This document shows, in pieces, positions 18,145 through 26,475 of a DNA stretch of 64,000 nucleotides. The DNA comes from Bacteroidota bacterium. Lineage in GTDB: Bacteria > Bacteroidota > Bacteroidia > Flavobacteriales_E > Vicingaceae. The stretch is taken from the NCBI GenBank assembly GCA_013112545.1, contig JABFGJ010000001.1:186001-250000 (forward strand), written 5' to 3'. A program made the translations under genes and the position numbers. Numbering within the stretch: position 1 is the first letter of the stretch; each line of letters opens with the position of its first letter. Below the pieces are notes generated by a model that saw nothing but the letters and a program-made list of their open reading frames with translations, searched no databases and was not told the DNA's origin.

Positions 18145-18844
18145 GGTTACTTATTAATAAACTAGCAATTGCCCTTTCAAAATTTTGTTCACTTGTCTGT
18201 TTTTTTAACTCAGATATATTTCCTTCAAAATGAACATTTCCTTCCAATAAAAAAACGATTTCATCGGTTATTTCTTCTACAAAACTCATAATGTGTGAGG
18301 TAATTAAAATCAATTTACCTCGTTCTTTCTCTTTTTGTATTAATTCTTTCAAATGAATTAATGCTACGGGATCTAAACCAGTTGTTGGTTCATCTAGTAT
18401 CAAAATTGGGCTATCAAACATAAAGGCTAAAACAATATTCGTTTTCTGCTTCATTCCTCCTGAAAGTGTTCCCACCTTTTTGTCTAGAAATTTTTCAACC
18501 CCAAATAAGTTTATCAATTCCTTATCTCGTTTAGAGTTTCCTCTTAAATCTTTAATCATTGAGATTAATTCTTTTACTTTTAAATTGCTCGGAAAATTTG
18601 CAATTTGAGGAAGATAATCAATCTGTTTGCGATAGTCCCATGCAGCTTTTATGCTTTTGTCATTTATTTTTATACTGCCTTTTGTGGGCAAAACCATGCC
18701 TAAAATACTCTTAATAAGTGTAGTTTTTCCAGATCCGTTTGGGCCTAAAATTGAATAAATTCCACTTTCTTTTAGCTCTAGGTTAACACCTGACAAAACA
18801 ATGTTTTTTTGAAACTTTTTATGTAAATCTTGTACTTTAATCAT
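18137..18844 (-). CDS. nosF: NosF-like ABC transporter ATPase
   Basis: ATPase partner of NosY and NosD in Cu-site maturation of NosZ. The 235-aa protein contains Walker A GPNGSGKTTL (about 35), the Q-loop region YLPQIANF, signature LSGGMKQK (about 126), Walker B ILILDEPTTGLDPVAL (about 148) and the H-loop ITSHIM (about 183). It overlaps nosD by four bases (ATGA) and nosY by eight, so the three genes are tightly coupled. The assignment as NosF rests on this arrangement more than on the ATPase itself. Confidence 0.9.
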   Translation of the reverse strand: MIKVQDLHKKFQKNIVLSGVNLELKESGIYSILGPNGSGKTTLIKSILGMVLPTKGSIKINDKSIKAAWDYRKQIDYLPQIANFPSNLKVKELISMIKDLRGNSKRDKELINLFGVEKFLDKKVGTLSGGMKQKTNIVLAFMFDSPILILDEPTTGLDPVALIHLKELIQKEKERGKLILITSHIMSFVEEITDEIVFLLEGNVHFEGNISELKKQTSEQNFERAIASLLISNHV

Positions 18845-20070
18845 TTCAATCTTTTCATTAATGGATTAAAATCTTGTAATTCATCTGGGGTAAATACAGG
18901 TGAAACTTTTTCCGAAAAATCTATAATATCAATAAATAGACTTCGCATTAACACAATTGTTTCCGGAGTCCGATTCACAATATAAGAAAACAACTTAACA
19001 GGCCGAAAAGGGATGTCGCCAATTCCATCTTTATCTAAGTCATAGCCTGAATACTTGCTCCAATAGTTTTGGTCAAATACATTATCGTTTATTTTGCTAT
19101 TATATGATACGTCAAAAGAATTGTGAAGAAATTCATTTCCCGAATATAAATTGGCATAACAAGCACCTTTTACTTTTATAGCCCAGCCATTGCTTTCGAA
19201 AGTATTGCCTTTGTAATTCACCCTGTTTGCTCCTTCAACGCTTATAGCAATCGTATTGTTTCTAAAAACATTGTTTTCAACCTCTAAATCGTTAATCTCT
19301 TTTAGCAATAAACCAAATGAAGCTGTTCCCCAGTTATCTCTAAAAGTATTTTCATACATCCTTATGTGCTTAGAAAACATAACGGCAACACCAGCGCCAT
19401 TGTTCTCAAAAATATTTTTACTATACACGTCATTGTTAGAAAACATAAAGTGCAAACCATATCGCAAGTTATCTCTGCTTATGTTTTCATCAACTGAGAT
19501 GTAATCAGAAAACTCGAGGTAAATGCCATCTCTTACACCTTGAACTATGTTCTTTGAAATTTCTATTTCTTTTGAATACCATAAATGAATCCCATTTCCT
19601 GAGTTATATTCATCTACAGCATCACCAATTATTTTGTTATGATAGATTTTACCAAGACTCGACTTTTCGATAAATATCCCAAAAAATAGCTTTTCAAGGA
19701 TTACATTTTTAATTACAAAGTTTTTACTTCTAACAACTCTTATTGCTGCGTAATCAGTTGTATAACTTGTTCCTACATTAATAATAAAAAGTCCATCAAT
19801 AGTTACACTGTCTGATACAACTCGAATAATTTCACCTTGATCTTGGCCATCAATTGTGGGAAATTCTATTCCAATTAAAGTTAGCGGCTTATCTATTAAA
19901 ATGTTATACTCATGATAGGTTCCCTTTTTTACCCATAAAGTATCTCCACTTTTTGCAGCTTTTACAGCTTCGTGAATACTAGATACTTTACATGACTTAC
20001 ACACTTCGATGCCTTGCACATTTAGATGCACAAATAACAGCGTTAATGTGATTACCAGAAAACGAATCAT
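18841..20070 (-). CDS. nosD: NosD periplasmic copper-site maturation protein
   Basis: A 409-aa protein with a signal peptide (FLVITLTLLFVHLNVQG, cleavage near residue 20) followed by a CASH-type right-handed beta-helix made of repeated short strands such as IDGLFIINVG, NGIHLWYSKEIEISKN, DGIYLEFSDYISVDEN and NNDVYSKNIFENNGAGVAV. The C-terminal DQNYWSKYSGYDLDKDGIGDIPFRP segment is a NosD hallmark. It acts with NosF and NosY to supply sulfide or copper to the CuZ centre of NosZ. It starts a likely separate transcript, because a terminator lies upstream after nosL. Confidence 0.94.
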   Translation of the reverse strand: MIRFLVITLTLLFVHLNVQGIEVCKSCKVSSIHEAVKAAKSGDTLWVKKGTYHEYNILIDKPLTLIGIEFPTIDGQDQGEIIRVVSDSVTIDGLFIINVGTSYTTDYAAIRVVRSKNFVIKNVILEKLFFGIFIEKSSLGKIYHNKIIGDAVDEYNSGNGIHLWYSKEIEISKNIVQGVRDGIYLEFSDYISVDENISRDNLRYGLHFMFSNNDVYSKNIFENNGAGVAVMFSKHIRMYENTFRDNWGTASFGLLLKEINDLEVENNVFRNNTIAISVEGANRVNYKGNTFESNGWAIKVKGACYANLYSGNEFLHNSFDVSYNSKINDNVFDQNYWSKYSGYDLDKDGIGDIPFRPVKLFSYIVNRTPETIVLMRSLFIDIIDFSEKVSPVFTPDELQDFNPLMKRLK

Positions 20071-20140
20071 AACTATTTTAAGGTATTAAATAATTTAAAT
20101 ACAAATCTTTAATCTCGATTTGAATAAAAAGATTAGTTCA

Positions 20141-20173
20141 AAAAAATGACACTAAAATTAAAGTGTCATTTTT
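20141..20173 (-). terminator. Terminator between nosL and nosD
   Basis: ATGACACT / AGTGTCAT (8-base loop) flanked by A and T runs gives a hairpin with a U tract in the minus direction, 39 bases past the nosL stop. It would separate the upstream cytochrome c to nosL transcript from nosDFY-rrf2. Confidence 0.65.
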
Positions 20174-20211
20174 ACAAACTTACAAAAGCTTTATGATATG
20201 TTTTTTCTTAA

Positions 20212-20658
20212 TTAATTCAATAATGTTTTTTCAACTTCAGTCAAGTTGAAAATATCTCCCCCTTTCTCCTCTTTTAACTTCTGAACTGCTTCATCTGTTT
20301 TAAAGGCGGTTAAAAAAGCGCCCATTGGACTTGGCAAATTTTCACTGATTAAAAATTTTGCTTCGCTTAACTTAATAAACTCCCCAGGAGCTTCAAAATA
20401 ATTCGTTAAAAACTGATAGCCTTCAGTATTCTCTAATGTGTTTTTATGTCTTATTAGACATTCGGCAGCGTCAAACTTGAAGATTTTTCCTTTATCAGAA
20501 ATAACCTCAGCTCCATAAATTTGATCCACTATAGTCATTTGGCAATAATGGCATGCATCATTACCGTAATTGATGGGTTGAGGGCTTGTGCTACAAGAAC
20601 TAAAAAAAACTCCTAATAGCAACACAAGGATACCGTGTGCAGGTTTTAGATTTTTCAT
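20212..20658 (-). CDS. nosL: NosL copper-binding lipoprotein
   Basis: Copper chaperone that delivers Cu(I) to apo-NosZ. The 148-aa protein has a lipoprotein signal (lipobox FSSC, Cys at about 22) and the NosL copper motif CHYCQM (Cys-x-x-Cys-x-Met, about residues 37-42). YGAEVISDKGKIFKFDAAEC follows, with a downstream conserved region that includes LPSPMGAFLTAF. It lies 12 bp after the membrane-protein gene and is followed by a terminator. Confidence 0.93.
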   Translation of the reverse strand: MKNLKPAHGILVLLLGVFFSSCSTSPQPINYGNDACHYCQMTIVDQIYGAEVISDKGKIFKFDAAECLIRHKNTLENTEGYQFLTNYFEAPGEFIKLSEAKFLISENLPSPMGAFLTAFKTDEAVQKLKEEKGGDIFNLTEVEKTLLN

Positions 20659-20670
20659 GTATTCTTAAAT

Positions 20671-21279
20671 TTATTTATTTAAAGATTTCTTTCCTACAAA
20701 ATAAGCTAACACTGTTAGCATCATACCAACAAATAGCATTATTCCTCCAGTTCTTGGGTAAGAGAAGGCATCAAAATTTAATAGTTTTTTATGACCAATC
20801 AATGGTGGATTGTATTGCATAGGTTCTCCAGCTTCATTAACAAGCTTCATGATTGCATTTGGGTCTAAATCAGTACCATAGTCAACTAGCCATAAGTTAA
20901 AATCGTAAACACCTAGCATTCCTAAAACACTCATTAAGATGAACCAAAACAAAAACCAATTGGGAGATATGTTTTTAAAGAGCCCAATTAAGCCAATAAG
21001 TACACCCAAAAAAGCCATTGCTAAAACTACCTTTGGAAAAACAGAAAACTCCCACATATCTGCTGGTTTCGGTAAAGTTTTCATGCCTATATAGTGATTT
21101 AAGCCATCAATGTTTTGGATATCAAATTCACTTTGACCTTGTAAGCCATTTATATAAATGTCTATACCTAAAGGTTCAGGATATTGTGGAGCTCCAAGCA
21201 TGATATTCCACATTGGGAATTTAAACAAACCTAGAATCAACAAGGACCCGATTATCATTATTATACTTGCCTTTTTCAT
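20671..21279 (-). CDS. nos-locus integral membrane protein (NosB-like position)
   Basis: A 202-aa protein with four predicted transmembrane helices (residues about 5-22, 85-105, 108-128 and 178-196). The N-terminal periplasmic segment KFPMWNIMLGAPQYPEPLGI and the GLNHYIGMKTLP segment are distinctive. Clade II nos clusters generally carry a membrane protein gene directly after nosZ (often called nosB); this gene holds that position, but I cannot show homology from motifs alone. A terminator separates it from nosZ, so it may be reached by readthrough or by its own promoter. Confidence 0.75.
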   Translation of the reverse strand: MKKASIIMIIGSLLILGLFKFPMWNIMLGAPQYPEPLGIDIYINGLQGQSEFDIQNIDGLNHYIGMKTLPKPADMWEFSVFPKVVLAMAFLGVLIGLIGLFKNISPNWFLFWFILMSVLGMLGVYDFNLWLVDYGTDLDPNAIMKLVNEAGEPMQYNPPLIGHKKLLNFDAFSYPRTGGIMLFVGMMLTVLAYFVGKKSLNK

Positions 21280-21302
21280 AGCTATAATATTCTATTAGGT
21301 TA

Positions 21303-21345
21303 TAAAAAAGGCGAGAAAGAAACACGTAGAAATCTTTCTCGCCTT
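21303..21345 (-). terminator. Terminator after nosZ
   Basis: A 13-bp perfect stem AAGGCGAGAAAGA / TCTTTCTCGCCTT with a 12-base loop is followed by a T run on the minus strand, 28 bases past the nosZ stop. It could attenuate rather than abolish transcription into the downstream membrane protein and nosL genes. Confidence 0.85.
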
Positions 21346-21372
21346 AACACAAAACAACACCTAATTACAATG

Positions 21373-23346
21373 TTATTCTTCGTCAGAATCGCCTAGTGAC
21401 CAAGACAATTCAATATTTGAATCTGCTGGAGATACTCTAACGTATCCTTGCATTTCTTGATGAAGTGCAGAACAGAAATCTGTACAGTAAAATGGCCATA
21501 CACCCACTTTTTTAGGCTCCCAAACAGATGATTTTGTTTGACCTGGCATGATTAATAATTCAGACGTATTTTGTCCAATCATTGCAAAACCATGAGGAAC
21601 ATCAAAATCTTGTTCGTGATTTGTAATGTGGAAATATACTTTATCTCCAACCTTAACACCTTCAATGTTGTCTGGCGTAAAATGACTTCTAATTGTTGAC
21701 ATATATACATGAACTTCATTGCCTTTTCGCTCAACTTTCGCTTGATCTGGGCTTAAGATAGCATATGGATGCTTGTTCTCGTCTAGTCTATATATCTTTT
21801 TAGAGTTTGCTTTAATTAAGTCAGCAGGACATCCGGCAGCATAGTGAGGCTCTCCATGAGTAGGGAAATCTATTAGCAATTCCATCTTCTCACCTGAGAT
21901 ATCATAAAGCTGTGCAGAATGCTCCATTTCTGGACCTGTAGGCAAGTATCTGTCTTTAGTGATTTTATTCATCGCAACAACATATTTACCAAATGGTTTT
22001 CTTGAGTTTCCACCTGGAATCATTAAGTGACCTACAGAGTAATAAGTTGGTTTTCTATCAATTACTTCCCAAGTACCTAATTTCCATTTTACAACTTCAG
22101 AAGAAATAAAGAATGTAGTATAAGCATTACCTTTTCCATCAAATTCTGTATGCAATGGTCCTAAACCACCACTTTTTACAGTTCCAGCTAATACATCGTC
22201 AAAGTTCAAGATTGGAATACCATAAGCTTCTCCATCAAATTTTTTGGCTTCAATAGCTGCAATCATTTTATCAAAAGAATGAATAGTTAAGTCAGCTGAT
22301 AATTTACCATTACCAATGATGTATTGACCTGTTGGATCAACATCACAACCGTGAGGAGACTTAGGAGTAGGTAAGAAATAAACTGCTCCAGGTACTTTTA
22401 AAGGGTCAACTGTCAACACTTCTTTTTTCATCGTTGTAGTTGCAGTGTGAGTGCTCTCATCATATACGTTGTGAGCATATTCAGCAGGCATCATTGTTCC
22501 ACCACCATTATTTACATATTCTTCAATTTTTTTCCAGTTAACTGCTGCAATAAAATCTTTATCATTCTGAGAAGAGTTAACTTCCATTAAAGTATTAGCT
22601 TCTTCAGTATTATAAGTTGTAAAGAAGAACCAACCGTGAGATTTATCTCTACCAGGGTGTGATAAATCGTAGTTGAAACCTGGCATCATCAATTGGAATT
22701 TAATATCCATGTGACCATGCTCTGGATCTACACTAATAAAAGATAATGAACCTTTAAAGTTTGACTTATAGTCTTTAATTGGCATATCTCTTTGAGGAAT
22801 TGGCACAGAAAAACGTGTTCCTGCAACAACATATTCAGTATTTTCAGTAATGAACGAAGAGCTATGATTTCCGGCACTGTTTGGAATCTCAATAATTTCT
22901 TCTGTTTCAAACGTTGTTAAACTGATTCTTGCAATCCTTGGAGTATTGTTTCCATTGATAAAAACCCATCGGCCGTCCAATTCTCCATTTGTTTGAGAAA
23001 TATCTGGATGGTGAGCATCATCCCATGGCACAAAACCAAAAGAGGTATTTAACATAGGTTTTGTTTCCTCTGAGTAACCATATCCTGAAGTTGGGTATTG
23101 AGAAAATACAGGGATTTCTTTCAGCATTCTTCCTGATGGCAAGCCATAAACAGTTAGGTTTCCACTAAATCCACCTGATAAAAAAGCATAAAATTCATCG
23201 TGCTCACCTGGAGCTACATATACTTTTTCTGCGGCACTTGAAGACAATGCGCCCCCACTTTTCTTATTGTTTGTCTGAGGGCCGCAACTCGCCAGCAAAA
23301 GAGAGGCTGCTACTGCCGTAAATAATTTAATTTTTCTTGTTTTCAT
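21373..23346 (-). CDS. nosZ: Nitrous oxide reductase, clade II (Sec/lipoprotein type)
   Basis: Terminal reductase of denitrification, N2O to N2. At 657 aa it has the usual clade II length. The N-terminus is a Sec-type lipoprotein signal (lipobox LASC, Cys about 21), not a twin-arginine signal. The propeller domain keeps candidate CuZ ligand segments (DKSHGWFFF, EYAHNV, SPHGCDVDP, GPLHTEFDG, GEPHYAAGCP). The C-terminal cupredoxin domain has HITNHEQDFDVPHGF and the CuA motif CTDFCSALHQEM (C-x3-C-x3-H-x2-M). All expected copper ligands appear present, so the enzyme should be active. Upstream neighbours are a cytochrome c and a fasciclin lipoprotein; downstream are a membrane protein and NosL. 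Confidence 0.97.
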   Translation of the reverse strand: MKTRKIKLFTAVAASLLLASCGPQTNNKKSGGALSSSAAEKVYVAPGEHDEFYAFLSGGFSGNLTVYGLPSGRMLKEIPVFSQYPTSGYGYSEETKPMLNTSFGFVPWDDAHHPDISQTNGELDGRWVFINGNNTPRIARISLTTFETEEIIEIPNSAGNHSSSFITENTEYVVAGTRFSVPIPQRDMPIKDYKSNFKGSLSFISVDPEHGHMDIKFQLMMPGFNYDLSHPGRDKSHGWFFFTTYNTEEANTLMEVNSSQNDKDFIAAVNWKKIEEYVNNGGGTMMPAEYAHNVYDESTHTATTTMKKEVLTVDPLKVPGAVYFLPTPKSPHGCDVDPTGQYIIGNGKLSADLTIHSFDKMIAAIEAKKFDGEAYGIPILNFDDVLAGTVKSGGLGPLHTEFDGKGNAYTTFFISSEVVKWKLGTWEVIDRKPTYYSVGHLMIPGGNSRKPFGKYVVAMNKITKDRYLPTGPEMEHSAQLYDISGEKMELLIDFPTHGEPHYAAGCPADLIKANSKKIYRLDENKHPYAILSPDQAKVERKGNEVHVYMSTIRSHFTPDNIEGVKVGDKVYFHITNHEQDFDVPHGFAMIGQNTSELLIMPGQTKSSVWEPKKVGVWPFYCTDFCSALHQEMQGYVRVSPADSNIELSWSLGDSDEE

Positions 23347-23369
23347 TGTTTTATGTTTAATATTTATCT

Positions 23370-23933
23370 TTATTCTGTTGGTGGTAACATTACTGCATCC
23401 ACTACATGTATAATTCCGTTACTTGCTTCTACGCTAGCGATTATTTTTGCGCCACCTACATACACATCGTCTCCTTTAACTTCAACTTTTACACTTTGAT
23501 CATTCGCTTGACCTAGTTTTTTAAATTTTTTCAAAAAGTCTTTTGTGTATTTTCCTGGCGTTACGTGAAACTTTAATATGTTCGCTAAAGCATCTTTGTT
23601 TTCTGGTTTTAATAAATCTTCAACTGTTCCAGCTGGTAGTTTATCAAAAGCTTCATTTACTGGAGCAAAAACCATTAATGGGCCTGCGTTTACAAGTGCA
23701 TTTTCTAAATCAGCTGCTTGTACTGCTGCAACTAATGTAGAATGATCTGCTGACTTAATTGCAACTTGCAATAGATTTGGATTAGAAACATCATCTTCTA
23801 CAAAAGCCTGACCTTCTGTTTTATCTAATGTGTTTGTAGGGCTTGGCTCAGCCTCTTGAGTTGGAGCTGCATTATTACAAGCTCCAAGCAATACTATTCC
23901 TAGTATTGGTATTAAAATTTTTAATCTTTTCAT
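23370..23933 (-). CDS. Fasciclin-domain lipoprotein in the nos operon
   Basis: A 187-aa protein with a lipoprotein signal (lipobox LGAC, Cys about 19) and one fasciclin (FAS1) domain (about 50-185): VAAVQAADLENALVNAGPLMVFAPVNEAFDKLP is the H1 box region and NGIIHVVDAVMLPP the H2 box. FAS1 domains usually mediate adhesion or protein contacts. It is 23 bp upstream of nosZ and 25 bp downstream of the cytochrome c gene, so it is clearly in the nosZ transcript. A role in NosZ docking or assembly at the membrane is an inference from position. Confidence 0.92.
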   Translation of the reverse strand: MKRLKILIPILGIVLLGACNNAAPTQEAEPSPTNTLDKTEGQAFVEDDVSNPNLLQVAIKSADHSTLVAAVQAADLENALVNAGPLMVFAPVNEAFDKLPAGTVEDLLKPENKDALANILKFHVTPGKYTKDFLKKFKKLGQANDQSVKVEVKGDDVYVGGAKIIASVEASNGIIHVVDAVMLPPTE

Positions 23934-23958
23934 GATTACTTGTTTTTTGATAGTCTTA

Positions 23959-24477
23959 TTAATTTAATGTTCTAAAGAACTCTAATATTTTTCTTGCTTC
24001 GTCTTCAGTAAGGTTTTGGTTTGCCATTGGCGAACCGTTAAACTCAACTAATAATTCTTTGGCCAATGGATCTTTTTCAACCATTTCAGTTGGGTTAAGA
24101 ATCATATTCATAATCCACTCAGGAGTTCTCATTTCAGTTACACCTTTTAAAGCAGGACCAATAAATTTACTTTTTGCTTTATGGCAAGCAGTACATTTTG
24201 CTTGGAACAACTCTAAACCTTCTTTTACCATTTTTTCATCAATTGGAGGTAGTTCACCTAAATCTTTAATAGGCCCAACCCCTTTAGTACTTAAATCAAC
24301 TCTTTCAGATGGCTTTACGTCTTCTGCAGCCTTTTCTTCAACTGGTGCTTCTTCTTTTGCAACTGTTGTTTCTTTAGTTTCATCTTTAGTTTTTGCAGCT
24401 TCGTTTGCTGTTGATCCTCCACAGCTTGATAGAACTACGATTAAAATTGCACTTAATATTATTGTTATTTTTTTCAT
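23959..24477 (-). CDS. Monohaem cytochrome c lipoprotein of the nos operon
   Basis: A 172-aa protein, probable electron donor to NosZ. The N-terminal lipoprotein signal (lipobox LSSC, Cys about 19) is followed by an Ala/Glu/Lys-rich linker (about 22-60) and a class I cytochrome c domain. That domain has the haem site CTACH (about 97-101) and a likely axial methionine in GSPMANQNLTEDEA (about 150). It is the first gene of the nos transcript; a -7 element and two palindromes lie just upstream. Confidence 0.92.
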   Translation of the reverse strand: MKKITIILSAILIVVLSSCGGSTANEAAKTKDETKETTVAKEEAPVEEKAAEDVKPSERVDLSTKGVGPIKDLGELPPIDEKMVKEGLELFQAKCTACHKAKSKFIGPALKGVTEMRTPEWIMNMILNPTEMVEKDPLAKELLVEFNGSPMANQNLTEDEARKILEFFRTLN

Positions 24478-24501
24478 TGTTTTTAGGTATTAATTATTTG
24501 A

Positions 24502-24509
24502 CAAATATA
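24502..24509 (-). promoter_or_regulatory. -7 element of the nos operon
   Basis: On the minus strand TATATTTG matches TAnnTTTG exactly, 25 bases upstream of the cytochrome c ATG at 24477. No good -33 TTG at 19-21 bases is seen, which fits a promoter that depends on an activator. Confidence 0.55.
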
Positions 24510-24512
24510 TTA

Positions 24513-24525
24513 GGGTAATATACCC
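24513..24525. promoter_or_regulatory. Palindrome in the nos promoter spacer
   Basis: GGGTA-ATA-TACCC is a perfect inverted repeat immediately upstream of the -7 element. A protein bound here would overlap RNA polymerase, which suits a repressor. The Rrf2 regulator of the same locus is a candidate, by inference only. Confidence 0.4.
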
Positions 24526-24532
24526 AAAAATA

Positions 24533-24544
24533 TGATAATTGTCA
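24533..24544. promoter_or_regulatory. Candidate Crp/Fnr-family operator of the nos operon
   Basis: TGATAATTGTCA, extended to ATGATAATTGTCAT, has the TGA-N6-TCA symmetry of Crp/Fnr-family half-sites. Its centre is 33 bases from the centre of the -7 box, putting it near -41 of the expected start site, the classic class II activator position. Confidence 0.5.
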
Positions 24545-24637
24545 TGTTCAAAAGAGAAAAAGGCTTTTTTGTCTTTTGAAGTCTTATTTAAGTTGCAATT
24601 TTTAAATTCATAAGCGCAAGATTTATACAAAAAACCA

Positions 24638-26464
24638 CTACATATGCTCTGGCAACGTGTGTTTTCTTCCCTTATTCTGCTCTTTTAAATATTCCATTAA
24701 AGGTGCAAAGTAAGCTGCCATAGCTCTTGCGCTCATAGGCTCGCCTAATTTGTTTTGCAAATCTTCTCTCCAGTCAACTGTGGCTCCTTCTACCATCAAG
24801 CTTTTAATAAATTTTCCCACTTCTTTGTTTCCATAATAATTGGTTGCGTGTGGGTCTTGTTTTAAAATTTTATTTGCAATGTGGTCGTGAAATTGAAACA
24901 ACAAAATATTCGACATGGCATAATCATAATACTGCGCCGCATCATTGTTTATGTGTGTTTTAGAAGCTGCATCGCAGTATTCTTCCCCTCTTTCTGTTGG
25001 AGGAACAATTCCTTGATATTTCTTTTTCAATTCCCACCATCTTTTGTTGAATTCATCCACTGGCAAATCCTTGGCATATAAATCATGTTCAAACTCTGTC
25101 ATAACTCCTGCTCCCCATGGAATTAGCACCACAAAATCTAAGGCTTCAGAAAGTAAAGCCTGGGTTTTATCGGTTTCTAAACCTGGCTCTAACAAACCTC
25201 TACCTTCTAAGAAAGGCTGCTGCATGGCTGCCAATCCGATTAAACTACCCATTGCTTCATGATAAGCTCTATTCGCTCCTTCACGCAATACCATAGGCAC
25301 CTTGGGGTTTGAATATTCCAAGAAATAATAAATATGCCCTAACTCATGCAAAGTGGTTCCCCACCATTCTGTATTTGGCACTACACTCATCAAGGAACGA
25401 ACATCTTGGTTTAAATTCATGTGCCAAGCTGAGGCGTGTGAATTCTTTTTGTAATCTGCTCCTTCTGGTGCAGGATACAAACTCGATTTTTCATAAAAAA
25501 CAGGAGGAAGTTTATCGAATCCCAAGCTCATATAAAATCGCTCACCTTCTTCAACTATCCAATTGGCTCCTTTTTCGCTCAATTTAGCATCTAAATCAAT
25601 TCCTTCTAACTGAACCATGCTGCTCCATTCTTGTCCCCATTTGTTGGTTAACCAATGTGCTGGTAACATTTCAGGTACTTCTTCTTTGTATTTTTTAGCT
25701 AAAGTATATCTAGCCCAAGTGTGCAATTCACGGTAAAGTGGCCACATTTCATGAATCATATCTCCGCAAACTTGCATCATTTCTTGCTTATTCATTCCAT
25801 AAGCTGAAACTTGATAATCGAAATAATCTTCATACCCCAATGCCTGAACTGTTTTATTTCTCAAGGTTTTTAAGTTATTCAAACCCGATTTCAACGTTTT
25901 TCCAACTTCTTTGCTCGCTTCCCAAGCTTTTAATCTATCGTTTAGGTTTTTAGAATCTTTTAAAATCGCATTGATATCGTTACCAGAAGCTGGTTTTCCA
26001 TCGATGGTTGTTTCAAATCCAAAAAGCAATTCCGTTTGTTTTGTTTCTGCAGCAATGCGTTCTTTCACCAGGTCGCCAGCTATTGCAGGATTATTACCCG
26101 CATTATACAAAATAACTTCTAGCTGCTTGATTTGAATATCACTTAAACCTTCTTTTGACTTTAAAAAACTGCGGCTTTTTTCAATGTTTTCTTCACTGCC
26201 AATGAATGCGGCATAAGCGGCATCGGCTTCTTCAGCAATCTTACTGGTAATCGTGTCTCCTTCAACTATGTGGGTATTCAACGTCCACTGTGCTTCTGAT
26301 GATGCATAATACAATTCTTGAAACTTTATATTGTAATTCGCTAAGAATTCTTCTACTTCGGCAGAATTATCTTTTTCAATTGTTTTTTCTTTTGGAGCTT
26401 CATTACAGGCACTTAATGCCATAAATACCAATCCAATGAATAGTGAAGTGTGTTGCTTTTTCAT
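24638..26464 (-). CDS. M2-family zinc metallopeptidase (ACE-like lipoprotein)
   Basis: A 608-aa exported peptidyl-dipeptidase of the angiotensin-converting-enzyme family. The lipoprotein signal has lipobox LSAC (Cys about 20). The zinc site is TLHELGHIYYF (HExxH, about residue 368) with the downstream glutamate in YHEAMGSLIG (about 400), arranged as in M2 enzymes. Preceding WHMNLNQDVR and the SMVQLEGI region also fit the family. It is probably involved in periplasmic peptide breakdown. It is the last gene of a minus-strand group with an Ig-like lipoprotein (11 bp upstream) and a GAF-type methionine sulfoxide reductase. Confidence 0.9.
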   Translation of the reverse strand: MKKQHTSLFIGLVFMALSACNEAPKEKTIEKDNSAEVEEFLANYNIKFQELYYASSEAQWTLNTHIVEGDTITSKIAEEADAAYAAFIGSEENIEKSRSFLKSKEGLSDIQIKQLEVILYNAGNNPAIAGDLVKERIAAETKQTELLFGFETTIDGKPASGNDINAILKDSKNLNDRLKAWEASKEVGKTLKSGLNNLKTLRNKTVQALGYEDYFDYQVSAYGMNKQEMMQVCGDMIHEMWPLYRELHTWARYTLAKKYKEEVPEMLPAHWLTNKWGQEWSSMVQLEGIDLDAKLSEKGANWIVEEGERFYMSLGFDKLPPVFYEKSSLYPAPEGADYKKNSHASAWHMNLNQDVRSLMSVVPNTEWWGTTLHELGHIYYFLEYSNPKVPMVLREGANRAYHEAMGSLIGLAAMQQPFLEGRGLLEPGLETDKTQALLSEALDFVVLIPWGAGVMTEFEHDLYAKDLPVDEFNKRWWELKKKYQGIVPPTERGEEYCDAASKTHINNDAAQYYDYAMSNILLFQFHDHIANKILKQDPHATNYYGNKEVGKFIKSLMVEGATVDWREDLQNKLGEPMSARAMAAYFAPLMEYLKEQNKGRKHTLPEHM

Positions 26465-26475
26465 CGTCTGTTTTT

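Noticed and set aside
20141-20173. Operator for nosD (perfect TGACACT inverted repeat)
   Set aside because: The A and T tracts on both sides and the position just past nosL fit a terminator better, and no -7 box lies at a suitable distance towards nosD. A regulatory role is not excluded.
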